50,878 nt of DNA from contig NZ_BQXH01000018.1 of NCBI RefSeq assembly GCF_022836475.1, positions 1 to 50,878 of the forward strand, in the 5' to 3' direction. This stretch comes from Ligilactobacillus pabuli. Its GTDB lineage: Bacteria; Bacillota; Bacilli; Lactobacillales; Lactobacillaceae. How positions within the stretch are numbered: the first letter of the stretch is position 1; every line of letters begins with the position of its first letter. Both the position numbers and the translations under genes were made by a program. The notes under the pieces are model-generated. The model was not told where the DNA came from. It was given only the letters and a program-made list of their open reading frames with translations, and did no database searches. Positions 25,042-34,030 of the stretch are shown here, one piece after another.

Positions 25042-25986
25042 ATGGCAGTAAAAACAAATCAAGCAGATATTTCACCAGAAGAATTACAGCGGTTAACCAC
25101 TGAAGCAAATCAAGAAGCAGCCCCGTCTTCAACGCGAATCTTATGGAACGAATTTAAGGCAGACCGTCCGGCCTTGATTTCTTTGATCATTGTGGTGGGT
25201 TTTATCTTATTTGTCATGATAGCACCAATTTTTATTAACAGTGAAAAAATGATGACGACCAATATTATGGCCTATCTGACACCACCGATGGAAGATCACT
25301 TTTTGTTGGGAGCAGATGCCAACGGGCGCTCGATTGCTTTACAGCTGATCGTAGGTTCTAGAAACTCGATTGGGATCGCGATTGGTTTGACCTTGATCTC
25401 CTCGACTTTTGGGATCGCTTGGGGACTGATTTCCGGTTACTTTGGCGGCTACATTGACTGGGGGATGCAACGGGTCTATGACTTTATGATGATGTTACCA
25501 ATGACGATGATGATTATTGTTTTGGTGACAATTATCCATGATTACAACTCAATTTCGTTGACTTTCATTTTCTCGATATTTTATTGGATGGGGACGTCGC
25601 GGTTGATTCGTTCACGAACGTTAGCGGAGACGAAAAAGGATTATGTGGCGGCTTCAATTACGTCCGGGACGGGTTCTTGGAAGATTATTTTCAAAGAAAT
25701 CATGCCAAATATTTCATCGCTGATCATTGTGGATACTACACTTTCATTTGCGGAAAATATTGGTGTTGAAACAGGACTATCATATTTGGGCTTTGGGTTG
25801 CCACCGCAGACCCCATCGCTTGGGACACTGATTGCCAATGCTAATGATCCGAATAACATTACGCAATACTGGTGGACATGGTTACCAGCAGCGATTGAAA
25901 TCATTATCTTATGTTTAGCAATTAGTTACATCGGCCAGGTAGTCAGCCGAGCAGCGAATGCCTCACAAAGAAGAGCAGAAAAATAA
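25042..25986 (+). CDS. oppC: oligopeptide ABC transporter permease OppC
   Basis: 314-aa second permease. An N-terminal cytoplasmic stretch (1-45) is followed by six helices; the characteristic HFLLGADANGRSI segment after helix 1 and the EAA loop KKDYVAASITSGTGSWKIIFKEIMPN near 200-225 are present. ATG 25042 is preceded by GAAGGGGG. The TAA is followed directly by hairpin element 5, which separates oppDFBC from oppA by 361 nt; this may tune or end the upstream message, since binding protein is usually made in excess. Confidence 0.94.
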   Translation: MAVKTNQADISPEELQRLTTEANQEAAPSSTRILWNEFKADRPALISLIIVVGFILFVMIAPIFINSEKMMTTNIMAYLTPPMEDHFLLGADANGRSIALQLIVGSRNSIGIAIGLTLISSTFGIAWGLISGYFGGYIDWGMQRVYDFMMMLPMTMMIIVLVTIIHDYNSISLTFIFSIFYWMGTSRLIRSRTLAETKKDYVAASITSGTGSWKIIFKEIMPNISSLIIVDTTLSFAENIGVETGLSYLGFGLPPQTPSLGTLIANANDPNNITQYWWTWLPAAIEIIILCLAISYIGQVVSRAANASQRRAEK

Positions 25987-26193
25987 CAGAGCGGAGTGAG
26001 GCGGTTAGAAGGCGAGCATTAACAAACTTCCGTAAACTTGATAGCCGGTCCAAGTTTGGAAAAGTAGGACCATCAAATGAGTTAGCCGGTTCAAGTTTGG
26101 GAAAGTAAGACCATCAAATGAATTAGGCGGTCCAAGTTTGGGAAAGTAAGACCATCAAAAGGATTAGCCGGCTCAAGTCAGGCGAAGTAGCTC
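25985..26193 (+). repeat. hairpin repeat element, copy 5, interrupted
   Basis: Starts in the oppC stop (TAACAGAGCGGAG) and has GTAGCTC at the end, but its centre is replaced by a 41-bp tandem array (26040-26179). The left part (GAGGCGGTTAGAAGGCGAGCATTAAC) matches the 1a/2b subfamily. Confidence 0.75.
26040..26179. repeat. 41-bp tandem array, 3.4 units
   Basis: Units at 26040, 26081 and 26122 plus a partial at 26163, 41 bp each. Each holds GGTCC (or GGTTC/GGCTC) and GGACC/AGACC about 15 nt apart, an inverted repeat. It sits inside hairpin element 5. Confidence 0.85.
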
Positions 26194-26270
26194 CCAGTTT
26201 GAACGACAAACTACCGCAAAGTTAACCAAAAAAGTTTCATCAGTCAAATTTAAGGAGGTGGTGCATCTCA

Positions 26271-26351
26271 TTGAGTAGTAAACAAGTTTTGCAGTACCGG
26301 TGTGTTGTAGAGGATGTTTTGGACAAAAATTGGAATGAGGGAAGCGTATGA
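26271..26351 (+). CDS. possible 26-aa leader peptide overlapping oppA
   Basis: A TTG-started frame of 26 codons whose TGA overlaps the oppA ATG (ATGA). A strong AAGGAGG lies about 13 nt before the TTG. The peptide (ending DVLDKNWNEGSV) shows no run of one amino acid, so it does not look like a classical attenuator. It would couple oppA translation to an upstream initiation. It may also be a remnant of a longer gene. No protein evidence. Confidence 0.4.
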   Translation: MSSKQVLQYRCVVEDVLDKNWNEGSV

Positions 26352-28159
26352 ATAAGACAAAGAAAAAATGGGCCGTCTCATCTGCTGCGATTATGATCGC
26401 ATTGAGCTTGGCTGCGTGTGGTAATGGTGGCGACAAGAAAAAGAGTTCCGCTAATGATAGTGGACGAGCTAAACTGACTGAGGTTTACAAGAACCCGGAT
26501 AAAGCAAGTAAAAGTGCAAACGCAAAGAGCACTTTGAAGGTTGCTGAACCAAACGATTCACCATTTAAAGGTGTGACTGAACCAACTTTAGCTGATAACC
26601 AAGAAGATTCTAACGTCTTTTCACCTGGCGGAAATGGTAATTTATTTAACGTTAATAAGAACTACAAGATCGTGGATGGTGGTTTAGCTGATCAAAAACT
26701 TGATCGTAAGAAGAATACAGTGACGATCACAATTCGCGATAACGCAAAGTGGTCTGATGGTCATCCAGTGGTAGCACGTGACGTTGAATATCCGTATGAA
26801 ATTATCGCTAGTCCAAAGTCAACTTCTTCTCAGTATTCTGCTGATTTTGAACGAATCGAAGGCATGGCCGACTTCCACAAGGGTAAAACCAATACTATCT
26901 CAGGATTTACATATCCAGATGGCGAAAATGGTAAGAAAGTGGTTATTCAGTTAAATACCTTGTCACCAAGTATGAAGTTTGCTGGCAACTCGTTTATCTG
27001 GGGTACTGTTGCTCCTTATCATCACTATAAGGGAATTGCAATCGACAAGTTAGCTGCGTCAGATCAAGTTCGTAAGAACCCGCTTTTTGTTGGGCCTTAT
27101 AAACTCGACAAGCTGGTCGCCGGTGAATCAACTTCTTGGTCACCTAACAAGTATTACTGGGGGAAGACACCAAAAGTCAAGCACATTACGATCAACGTGG
27201 TTTCATCCAACAGTATTGATAAAGCAATTCAGACTAAAAAGTATGATTTTACGACACCAGGCGGTGTAATGCGCGGAACTAGTTATAAGAACTTGAAGGG
27301 TCTGAAAGACTACAAGATGGTTGGAATCCCTGCTTTAAGTTACAATTATTTTGGCTTTAACGTGGGAAAATATGACACTGAAACCCAGAAAAATGTGATG
27401 GATCCGAAGGCCAAGATGGGTAATAAAAAGTTACGGCAAGCAATGATGTATGCCGTTGATGAAGATGCCTTGAACAAGAAGTTTGGGAATGGTGTTAAAT
27501 GGCGGGCCAAGACTTTGATTCCACCAGTCTTTGACAAATACGCTGACAAATCAGCTAAAGGTTTCCCACACAATGAGAAGAAAGCTAACCAGTTATTGGA
27601 TGATGCAGGTTACAAGAAGAAGGGTAAATGGCGTGTACAACCAAACGGCAAACCACTGGTAATTCACTTTGGCGCAATGCAGGGTAGTGCAACTAGCCAT
27701 GCAACATATCAAGACTACTTGCAACGTTGGCAAAAAGTTGGTTTGAACGTGAAGATGGCAACTGGTAAAGAAATGGAAATGAACAGTTTCTATGATACTT
27801 TGCAAAAACCAAAGCAAAATCAAATTGATATTTTTGCAGCGGCTTGGGGTGTTTCATCTGAACCAACACCAACGCAGTTGTATGGTGAAGATGCACCATT
27901 TAACATGGGACACTTTGTTTCTAAGAAGAACACAGAGTTGATTAACTCCTTGAATAATAAGAAGGCTTGGGATGATTCTTACCGGACACAACAATTCAAG
28001 AAGTGGCAAGAATACATGAACGACCAAGCTGCTTATGTAGCAACTGATAATAGTTTTGACTGGAATCCAGTTAATAAACGGGTCAAAGGTTTTGATTTAA
28101 GTCCAGCTAATAATGATTTCTGGGCGAACCTTTCATTAACTTCATCTAAGATCCAGTAA
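26348..28159 (+). CDS. oppA: oligopeptide-binding lipoprotein OppA
   Basis: 603-aa extracellular solute-binding protein, family 5 (SBP_bac_5). Lipoprotein signal MNKTKKK...IALSLAACGNGG with lipobox LAAC (Cys24) anchors it to the membrane. The binding-protein core shows WSDGHPVVARDVEY near 130, NPLFVGPYKLDKLVAGE and the C-terminal KKWQEYMNDQAAYVATDN. Length is near that of lactococcal OppA (about 600 aa). It delivers peptides to OppBCDF. ATG 26348 has GAGGGA upstream. A terminator follows at 28191. Confidence 0.93.
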   Translation: MNKTKKKWAVSSAAIMIALSLAACGNGGDKKKSSANDSGRAKLTEVYKNPDKASKSANAKSTLKVAEPNDSPFKGVTEPTLADNQEDSNVFSPGGNGNLFNVNKNYKIVDGGLADQKLDRKKNTVTITIRDNAKWSDGHPVVARDVEYPYEIIASPKSTSSQYSADFERIEGMADFHKGKTNTISGFTYPDGENGKKVVIQLNTLSPSMKFAGNSFIWGTVAPYHHYKGIAIDKLAASDQVRKNPLFVGPYKLDKLVAGESTSWSPNKYYWGKTPKVKHITINVVSSNSIDKAIQTKKYDFTTPGGVMRGTSYKNLKGLKDYKMVGIPALSYNYFGFNVGKYDTETQKNVMDPKAKMGNKKLRQAMMYAVDEDALNKKFGNGVKWRAKTLIPPVFDKYADKSAKGFPHNEKKANQLLDDAGYKKKGKWRVQPNGKPLVIHFGAMQGSATSHATYQDYLQRWQKVGLNVKMATGKEMEMNSFYDTLQKPKQNQIDIFAAAWGVSSEPTPTQLYGEDAPFNMGHFVSKKNTELINSLNNKKAWDDSYRTQQFKKWQEYMNDQAAYVATDNSFDWNPVNKRVKGFDLSPANNDFWANLSLTSSKIQ

Positions 28160-28190
28160 TTCGTTTCAACTCAAGAGACAATATCGCAAG

Positions 28191-28223
28191 AAAAACCCCT
28201 GGCTTCATAGCTGGGGATTTTTT
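28191..28223 (+). terminator. oppA terminator
   Basis: AAAACCCCTGGCT and AGCTGGGGATTTTTT form the stem, 31 nt after the stop. Confidence 0.8.
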
Positions 28224-28345
28224 CTGTACATAGCAGTAAAATGAAAATCATGGTTCAATCGCTAGGCTTTTGGCGGTGCTTGTGTTTAAATGGAATTATG
28301 ATTAGAATTTTACGGCAAAATTATTAGAAATGGGGGCGAGACCTT

Positions 28346-30103
28346 TTGGGTATTTTTATTAAGCTAGGCTGGTATTTCAAACGAGAATGGAAAACTTACC
28401 TAGTTGGAGTTTTTGGACTGCTATTAACCGCCCTGTTGGGAATTGTACCGCCGTGGATCATTGGTCATTTAGTTGATGCGATCCACAAACATAGTTTAAC
28501 GGTTCAGCAATTAGTCACTTTACTGGTGACATTGACGGTGGTTTCGCTGGCGCAGTATTTAGCACGTTACATCTGGCGAACTGCAATTTGGGGAGAGTCT
28601 GCCAAGCTAGAGGCGGTCATGCGGGAACGATTATTCTGGCATTATATGCAGATGGACACCGAGTTTTTCCAGCACTACCGGACCGGGGACCTAATGGCAC
28701 ATGCCACTAATGACCTGTCTGCGATCCAGCGTGTGGCTGGTGGTGGAATCTTGCAGTTTGCAGATTCAATTATTACTGGGGGCACGACTTTAGTGGCAAT
28801 GATGCTGGTCGTTGATTGGCGCTTGACAATTATTGCGATTTTACCTTTCCCATTTTTGGCCGTCATGGCGCGGGTTTTAGGTAAAAAAATGCACAACGCC
28901 TTTCGTAAATCACAGGCAGCCTTTTCGCGCTTGAATAATAAGGCGCAGGAAAGTATTAGTGGCGTCAAAGTTATCAAGAGTTTTGGCCAGGAAGAAGATG
29001 ACGTGGCTGAGTTTAACGGTCAAATCGATGAGACAATTGAAATTAACCGGCAAGTTAATAAATTAGACGCGATGTTTGATCCAATTACGACGATGATCAT
29101 GGCGGTATCTTATGTCTTAACGATTGTTTATGGTGGGCATTTGGTGGTCTCACAGACTATTTCCTTGGGAGAATTAGTCTCGTTTGTTTCCTATCTTTCC
29201 ATGCTAGTCTGGCCGATGTTTGCGATTGGGATGCTGTTTAATACCTTGGAACGAGGAAATGCCAGTTATGACCGGATCGCTAATATTTTGAACCAGCACA
29301 GTGGGATCTTGGATAAAGAAGATGGGGTTGTTAAAGGACCACATGGTGACCTGCATTACGCAGTTGAATCCTTTACTTTCCCAGACGAACAAGATGAAAA
29401 TCTCCACCAAATTGATTTTACGATCAAAGAGGGCGGGACTTTGGGCTTAGTTGGCCAAGTCGGTTCTGGCAAAAGTTCTGTGATCCGTTTGTTATTGCGT
29501 CAGTTTGACAGTTATCAAGGGGCAATCTATTTTGGCGGAGTTGATATTCGCGACTATCAGCTAGATGCACTGATCCCAGCAATCGGGTATGTTCCACAAG
29601 AGACCTATTTGTTTTCAAATACGATTCGTGAAAATATCCGCTTTGCTCGACCAGATGCTTCACAAAAAGAAGTTGAACAAGCGGCGGCTAAAAGTGATTT
29701 AGCGGACCAAATTCAGACCTTCCCTGCTGGCTATGATACGCAAGTTGGAGAAGAGGGTATTTCACTTTCAGGGGGACAACGGCAACGGATCGCGATTGCA
29801 CGGGCCTTGTTGATCGACCCTGAACTGCTGATTTTAGATGATGCATTATCAGCAGTGGACGCAGAAACTGAAACGGAAATTTTGCAGACACTACGGGCAG
29901 AACGTCAAGATAAGACAACGATCATTGCTTCACACCGGTTAAGTTCAGTGATGAATGCGGATGAAATTTTAGTCATGCGCGATGGTCAAATTATTGAACG
30001 CGGCAGCCATGACCAGTTGATGGCGGCTGGCGGCTGGTACGCTGAGACCTTTAACATGCAAGCCTTAGAAACTAGTGAAAAAGGAGGTCAGCTGAATGGA
30101 TAA
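28346..30103 (+). CDS. ABC exporter half-transporter with degenerate ATP site
   Basis: 585-aa type IV (B-family) exporter: six membrane helices (1-310) and an ATPase domain (about 330-585). It matches YheI/LmrC-type subunits of heterodimeric multidrug exporters. Walker A GQVGSGKSS and signature LSGGQRQR are normal, but Walker B ends LILDDALSAVD, with Asp in place of the catalytic Glu; so its own ATP site is the non-hydrolysing one. The start is TTG 28346 after GGGGGCGAG. It overlaps its partner gene by 8 nt. The substrate is unknown; homologues export drugs or lipids. Confidence 0.9.
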   Translation: MGIFIKLGWYFKREWKTYLVGVFGLLLTALLGIVPPWIIGHLVDAIHKHSLTVQQLVTLLVTLTVVSLAQYLARYIWRTAIWGESAKLEAVMRERLFWHYMQMDTEFFQHYRTGDLMAHATNDLSAIQRVAGGGILQFADSIITGGTTLVAMMLVVDWRLTIIAILPFPFLAVMARVLGKKMHNAFRKSQAAFSRLNNKAQESISGVKVIKSFGQEEDDVAEFNGQIDETIEINRQVNKLDAMFDPITTMIMAVSYVLTIVYGGHLVVSQTISLGELVSFVSYLSMLVWPMFAIGMLFNTLERGNASYDRIANILNQHSGILDKEDGVVKGPHGDLHYAVESFTFPDEQDENLHQIDFTIKEGGTLGLVGQVGSGKSSVIRLLLRQFDSYQGAIYFGGVDIRDYQLDALIPAIGYVPQETYLFSNTIRENIRFARPDASQKEVEQAAAKSDLADQIQTFPAGYDTQVGEEGISLSGGQRQRIAIARALLIDPELLILDDALSAVDAETETEILQTLRAERQDKTTIIASHRLSSVMNADEILVMRDGQIIERGSHDQLMAAGGWYAETFNMQALETSEKGGQLNG

Positions 30104-31880
30104 GCAACACGAGTCAGTTTGGGCTCATAGTATTCCGTGGAAGGAACAATTACAGATCATCAAGCGACTGTTCTCATTTGCCAAACCATTTCGGTGGTAC
30201 TTTTATTTTTCAATTATTTTTGCGGCGGCAGTCAGTGTGATCAACATTTTGCTGCCCAGAATTATCCAACGTTTCATGGATAAGTATTTGGCATTAGGCA
30301 AGGCCAACGAAACGATTATTTGGTTCTTTGCGGGTTTATATTTTTGCGGAATGCTCTTTAAAGCAATCACTCAATTTGCCCAGACTTACCTATATAGTAT
30401 GGGTGCGGAATATATGTTGGAAGATACCCGGCGGATCTTGTTTAAGAAACTGCATACTTTAGGCATGCGGTATTTTGACCAGGTACCAAGCGGTTCGATC
30501 TTGTCGCGATTGACCAACGATACGATGGCTTTTCAGACTTTCTGGCAGTTATTTAGCAGCTTGATCGTGGCAACCTTTGCGATGCTTTCAGCCTTTGTGG
30601 CTATGTTTTTAACGGACAAGGTGATTGCCTTATGGCTGCTGGTATTTTTACCGTTTTTAGGGGTCACGATTTGGTATTATCAAAAGTATAGTTCTAAAGT
30701 TTACCGCCAAATGCGGGAAAAACTGAGTGTTTTAAATAACAAATTAGCCGAGTCGATCACGGGGATCACTGTGATTCAAGACTTTCGGCAGGAACGACGG
30801 ATCAACCATGAGTTTGAAGACGTCAATGGTGAATATTATCAAACGCGTAAGGCAATGATCCGGGTCAACTCCTTACTGTTGAGCCCAATCGTCCACCTCT
30901 TTTATGCACTGGGAACGGTTGTGGTCTTAGGAATTTTTGGTGTTCATGGATTACATTCTTATGTAGCTGCCGGGGTTGTTTACGCCTTCGTAACTTACTT
31001 GGAAAACTTCTACAATCCGCTGTCTGAAGTGATGGAGTATTTTAGTGATTTTCAGGATGGAATCGTCGCCGGTTCACGGGTGTTGCGGATCATGGATGAC
31101 CAAACTTTGGCACCAACTCAAAATGAGAATGCCTCGGCACAACTTGAATTTGGTAAAATTGAATTTCGGCACGTTTCATTTTCTTATGATGGAAAACACC
31201 AGATTTTAAAGGATGTTTCTTTTGTTGCCCATCCAGGTGAGACGGTCGCTTTAGTTGGACAAACGGGTAGTGGTAAGACTTCAATTATCAACGTGCTGAT
31301 GCGTTTTTATGAATTTGGCACAGGAGAAGTTTTAATTGATGATCGTGATATTCGTGATTTTCCGTTAGAAGAATTACGAGCAAAAATCGGCTTAGTTTTA
31401 CAAGAACCGTACATGTTTTATGGGACAATCAAATCCAATATCAGAATGTTTAATCAAAATATTTCTGATGCACAAGTCAAAAAGGCGGCTCAATTTGTCA
31501 ACGCGGATCGTTTTATTGAAGCATTACCTGATAGATATGACGCGCAAGTCATTGAACGCGGGGCTAGTTATTCAAGTGGGCAAAAACAGCTGATTGCATT
31601 TGCCCGGACAGTTGCCACTGATCCGAAAATCCTGATTTTGGATGAAGCTACGTCTAACATTGATACTGAAACTGAAAAAATGATTCAGGAAGGTTTGGAG
31701 AAGATGGAGCGGGGCCGGACAACGATTGCGATTGCCCATCGCCTCTCGACCATTCAAAACGCCGACCAAATCTTAGTCTTAAACCAGGGACAAATTATTG
31801 AACGTGGGACGAACAATGAATTGTTACGTCAGCACGGCATGTATTACGATATGATCAAGAAACAAAACGCAGCGCATTAA
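30096..31880 (+). CDS. ABC exporter half-transporter, catalytic partner
   Basis: 594-aa YheH/LmrD-like subunit: six helices (1-325), ATPase domain after about 345. Walker A GQTGSGKTS and Walker B ILILDEATSNID with the catalytic Glu are intact, while the signature is YSSGQKQ instead of LSGGQ. The altered signature completes the same composite site that lacks Glu in the partner, so one site is degenerate and the other competent, the usual design of heterodimeric exporters. ATG 30096 follows AAAGGAGG and overlaps the upstream stop, indicating coupled translation. Confidence 0.9.
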   Translation: MDKQHESVWAHSIPWKEQLQIIKRLFSFAKPFRWYFYFSIIFAAAVSVINILLPRIIQRFMDKYLALGKANETIIWFFAGLYFCGMLFKAITQFAQTYLYSMGAEYMLEDTRRILFKKLHTLGMRYFDQVPSGSILSRLTNDTMAFQTFWQLFSSLIVATFAMLSAFVAMFLTDKVIALWLLVFLPFLGVTIWYYQKYSSKVYRQMREKLSVLNNKLAESITGITVIQDFRQERRINHEFEDVNGEYYQTRKAMIRVNSLLLSPIVHLFYALGTVVVLGIFGVHGLHSYVAAGVVYAFVTYLENFYNPLSEVMEYFSDFQDGIVAGSRVLRIMDDQTLAPTQNENASAQLEFGKIEFRHVSFSYDGKHQILKDVSFVAHPGETVALVGQTGSGKTSIINVLMRFYEFGTGEVLIDDRDIRDFPLEELRAKIGLVLQEPYMFYGTIKSNIRMFNQNISDAQVKKAAQFVNADRFIEALPDRYDAQVIERGASYSSGQKQLIAFARTVATDPKILILDEATSNIDTETEKMIQEGLEKMERGRTTIAIAHRLSTIQNADQILVLNQGQIIERGTNNELLRQHGMYYDMIKKQNAAH

Positions 31881-31890
31881 ATTTGAACAA

Positions 31891-31941
31891 AGTCCGCAGC
31901 TAAGCCGCTCATTTGGAGCAAGCTTGGTTGCGGATTTTTGT
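31891..31941 (+). terminator. terminator after the ABC exporter pair
   Basis: TCCGCAGC.AAGC and GCTT.GTTGCGGA pair, with TTTTTG after; 11 nt past the stop. Confidence 0.65.
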
Positions 31942-32012
31942 TTGGTTAGGAAAAGGGTTGGGTTCAAGTTTGGGAAAGGAGGGGCCAAACAGAAATATCT
32001 TGGAGCCAAGCC

Positions 32013-32242
32013 GAGCAAGGAATGCTCCAGAGCAGGCTCGTCTGGCTCAAAGTCGAGCAAAGAATGCTCCAGAGCAGGTTTGTCTGGCTCAAAGTCGAGC
32101 AAAGAATGCTCCAGAGCAGGCTCGTCTGGCTCAAAGTCGAGCAAAGAATGTTCCAGAGCAGGTTCGTCTGGCTCAAAGTCGAGCAAAGAATGCTCCAGAG
32201 CAGGTTTGTCTGGTTCAAAGTCGAGCAAGGAATGCTCCAGAT
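32013..32242. repeat. 42-bp tandem array, about 5.4 units
   Basis: Units begin GAGCAA(A/G)GAATGCTCCAGA at 42-bp steps through 32013-32242. Each contains GAGCA/TGCTC and CCAGA/TCTGG inverted pairs. Because 42 is divisible by 3, long frames cross it on both strands (up to 161 codons), but they are low-complexity products of the repeat and lack ribosome binding sites. Just upstream, 31974-32018 resembles 9495-9535. Confidence 0.9.
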
Positions 32243-32280
32243 TGCTCGTTGGACAAGATAGTTTTCACTGATGGTCAACA

Positions 32281-32317
32281 AAAAAAGGTGTGTCCGACGA
32301 TGGACACACCTTTTTTT
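32281..32317. terminator. strong bidirectional terminator
   Basis: AAAAAAGGTGTGTCC and GGACACACCTTTTTTT form a perfect 15-bp stem with a 6-nt loop. It terminates the small minus-strand gene at 32347 and any transcript crossing the 42-bp array. Confidence 0.85.
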
Positions 32318-32346
32318 GAAGTAAGAAATAAGTTAAGTTCAATGCT

Positions 32347-32610
32347 TCAACAGTGTAAAAACTGTTTTTCAATTTCGTGCTTAATTAACTCTGATTGAGG
32401 ATCGACACTTTTTTTATGTTGGGCAATTAAGTCTTCTAACTGTTTTAACTGTGAACCGTCCATGGAAAAAGAACGGTCCGTTAAACCAAACTTTACAAAG
32501 TGATCCATACTAAATCTTTGTTCAATAACGTTATTTGATGAAAGGTAGAGACAGTAGTCGGAAAAGTCATCCAGCAGCCTGGGAGGGACATCTGTATTTC
32601 TTTCATTCAT
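32347..32610 (-). CDS. hypothetical protein, 87 aa
   Basis: Unrecognised acidic soluble protein with a predicted C-terminal helix (QLKQLEDLIAQHKKS... IEKQF). No membrane segment. The start has AAGGAGCG 8 nt upstream, and a terminator follows, so it looks like a real single gene. It is not obviously linked to the LysR gene located behind it. Confidence 0.6.
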   Translation of the reverse strand: MNERNTDVPPRLLDDFSDYCLYLSSNNVIEQRFSMDHFVKFGLTDRSFSMDGSQLKQLEDLIAQHKKSVDPQSELIKHEIEKQFLHC

Positions 32611-32811
32611 AAAATTCGCTCCTTACGGTCAATACTCTGACAGTTCCAGTTGTTTTTAGCAGCTAGGACTGTGAATTAAACTACTCACTGAAAAATTTAC
32701 TAATGAATAGTTAGTCAATTAGTGACCACTACCTAGAATAATACATTGTGGCTCTTTCGTAAAGGGCGACTTTCACTGTGCGTATTAGCGCAACGCTTGC
32801 AAAGCACGGTT

Positions 32812-33750
32812 TTACTTAGAAATTTGATCGGTTCGTTCATAAGTCGTCGAAAAAATTTCGATCAGTTTTTGTTCGGGCTTGGATAATTTCTTTGTAGTCG
32901 GGTAAGCGATGAAGTATTTTAAGGTTAAATCTTCATCATCTAAGGGATATAAGTTGTATTTGCCCGCTAACAAATGACTGATGACACTCTGGGGGATCAC
33001 GGTCGTACCGTAGCCATAGGCGGACAGACCGGCGATCGTCTCGATGTTTTCACTTTCAAGTTGAATGTCAGGGTGGATCTTGTTTTTTTGTAGGAGACCG
33101 TCAACTTGATGGCGGATGGCTGAGCCAGTCTTACTGAGAACTAGGGGTTCTGATAATAATTCCTTGAGATCAAGTGAATCTGGTTGTAAAAATAGCGTTC
33201 GCTTGTCATAAAAACGTGAATATTCAGGGATCAGCACAAAATAAGGTTCGTGCCCGGCAGTGACGACCTTTAAGTTGGGAGAAGCGGTCTCTGGATTTTG
33301 CCCCACGTAAAAGTCGATGTCACCGTTTTGAATCCGTTTTTCACTAGTTGAAGGGACACCTTCTTCTAATAATACTTGGACATGTGGACAGGCCCGCATG
33401 AACTCTGGAATTACTAAGGGCAGGATAAACGAGCCCATGGCCGATAAAACGCCGATTTTTAAAGTAATTTGATCATTGTTATTATACTGAGCTAATTTTT
33501 GTTGGAAATTAGCCTCTTCTTGATTGATGTTTTCTAAATATTCGTAGTAGATCTTGCCGGCTTCAGTTAATTTCAAATGAGTACTGTGTCGATTGATCAG
33601 CGTCACGCCAAGCTCGTCTTCCTTGCGCCTGATCATTTGAGTTAGGTACGGTTGTGAGATATAAAGTTGCTGAGCAGCTTTGGTAAAATTACCGTAACGC
33701 AGTAAAGTATCTAAATATTGCAGGACCAAAGCAGGGTCTTTGACAGTCAT
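32812..33750 (-). CDS. LysR-type transcriptional regulator
   Basis: 312-aa LysR regulator: winged helix-turn-helix in residues 1-65 (NFTKAAQQLYISQPYLTQMIRRKEDELGVTLINR) and a periplasmic-binding-like effector domain (about 95-305). It is divergent from the flavin reductase genes at 34031 and 34592, the arrangement of hcrR with hcrAB in Lactiplantibacillus plantarum, so it probably controls them in response to their substrate. The palindrome at 33770 is a candidate operator. The effector is unknown. Confidence 0.88.
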   Translation of the reverse strand: MTVKDPALVLQYLDTLLRYGNFTKAAQQLYISQPYLTQMIRRKEDELGVTLINRHSTHLKLTEAGKIYYEYLENINQEEANFQQKLAQYNNNDQITLKIGVLSAMGSFILPLVIPEFMRACPHVQVLLEEGVPSTSEKRIQNGDIDFYVGQNPETASPNLKVVTAGHEPYFVLIPEYSRFYDKRTLFLQPDSLDLKELLSEPLVLSKTGSAIRHQVDGLLQKNKIHPDIQLESENIETIAGLSAYGYGTTVIPQSVISHLLAGKYNLYPLDDEDLTLKYFIAYPTTKKLSKPEQKLIEIFSTTYERTDQISK

Positions 33751-33769
33751 TTTTGATTCCTCTCTTCCA

Positions 33770-33785
33770 ATAACACTTTTGTTAT
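33770..33785. promoter_or_regulatory. candidate LysR operator
   Basis: ATAACACTTTTGTTAT, a perfect 5+5 palindrome with a 6-nt centre, 20 nt upstream of the lysR start. It fits the size of LysR-type boxes, though the T-N11-A form is only approximate. Confidence 0.4.
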
Positions 33786-33923
33786 ACCTATATAGTAAAA
33801 TAAGTATTTCACAAAAGCAAGCAAAATCATTAGACTAAAGTTGTAAGATAAATTGTGTAAGATTGAGCGAAGAGATTAGCTTATCAAAACACAGTAAATA
33901 AATAAAGGTATCGTTTTCAAGAT

Positions 33924-33952
33924 TTGCAATTGTTAAAAGACTATTATATATT
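33924..33952 (+). promoter_or_regulatory. promoter of the flavin reductase operon
   Basis: TTGCAA (33924-33929), 17-nt spacer, TATATT (33947-33952), about 75 nt before the first gene. Confidence 0.55.
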
Positions 33953-34030
33953 TAGTTGTCGGATAGAATTTAGTTTTTACTTGTAAATCGTCAATAAAAA
34001 CTATTTTTCACAATTTAGGAGGTTTTGATA

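Noticed and set aside
31913-32398. Open frames of 79-161 codons on both strands over the 42-bp array
   Set aside because: They arise because 42 is a multiple of 3. They lack ribosome binding sites, cross a strong terminator (32281-32317), and translate to monotonous repeats in every frame.
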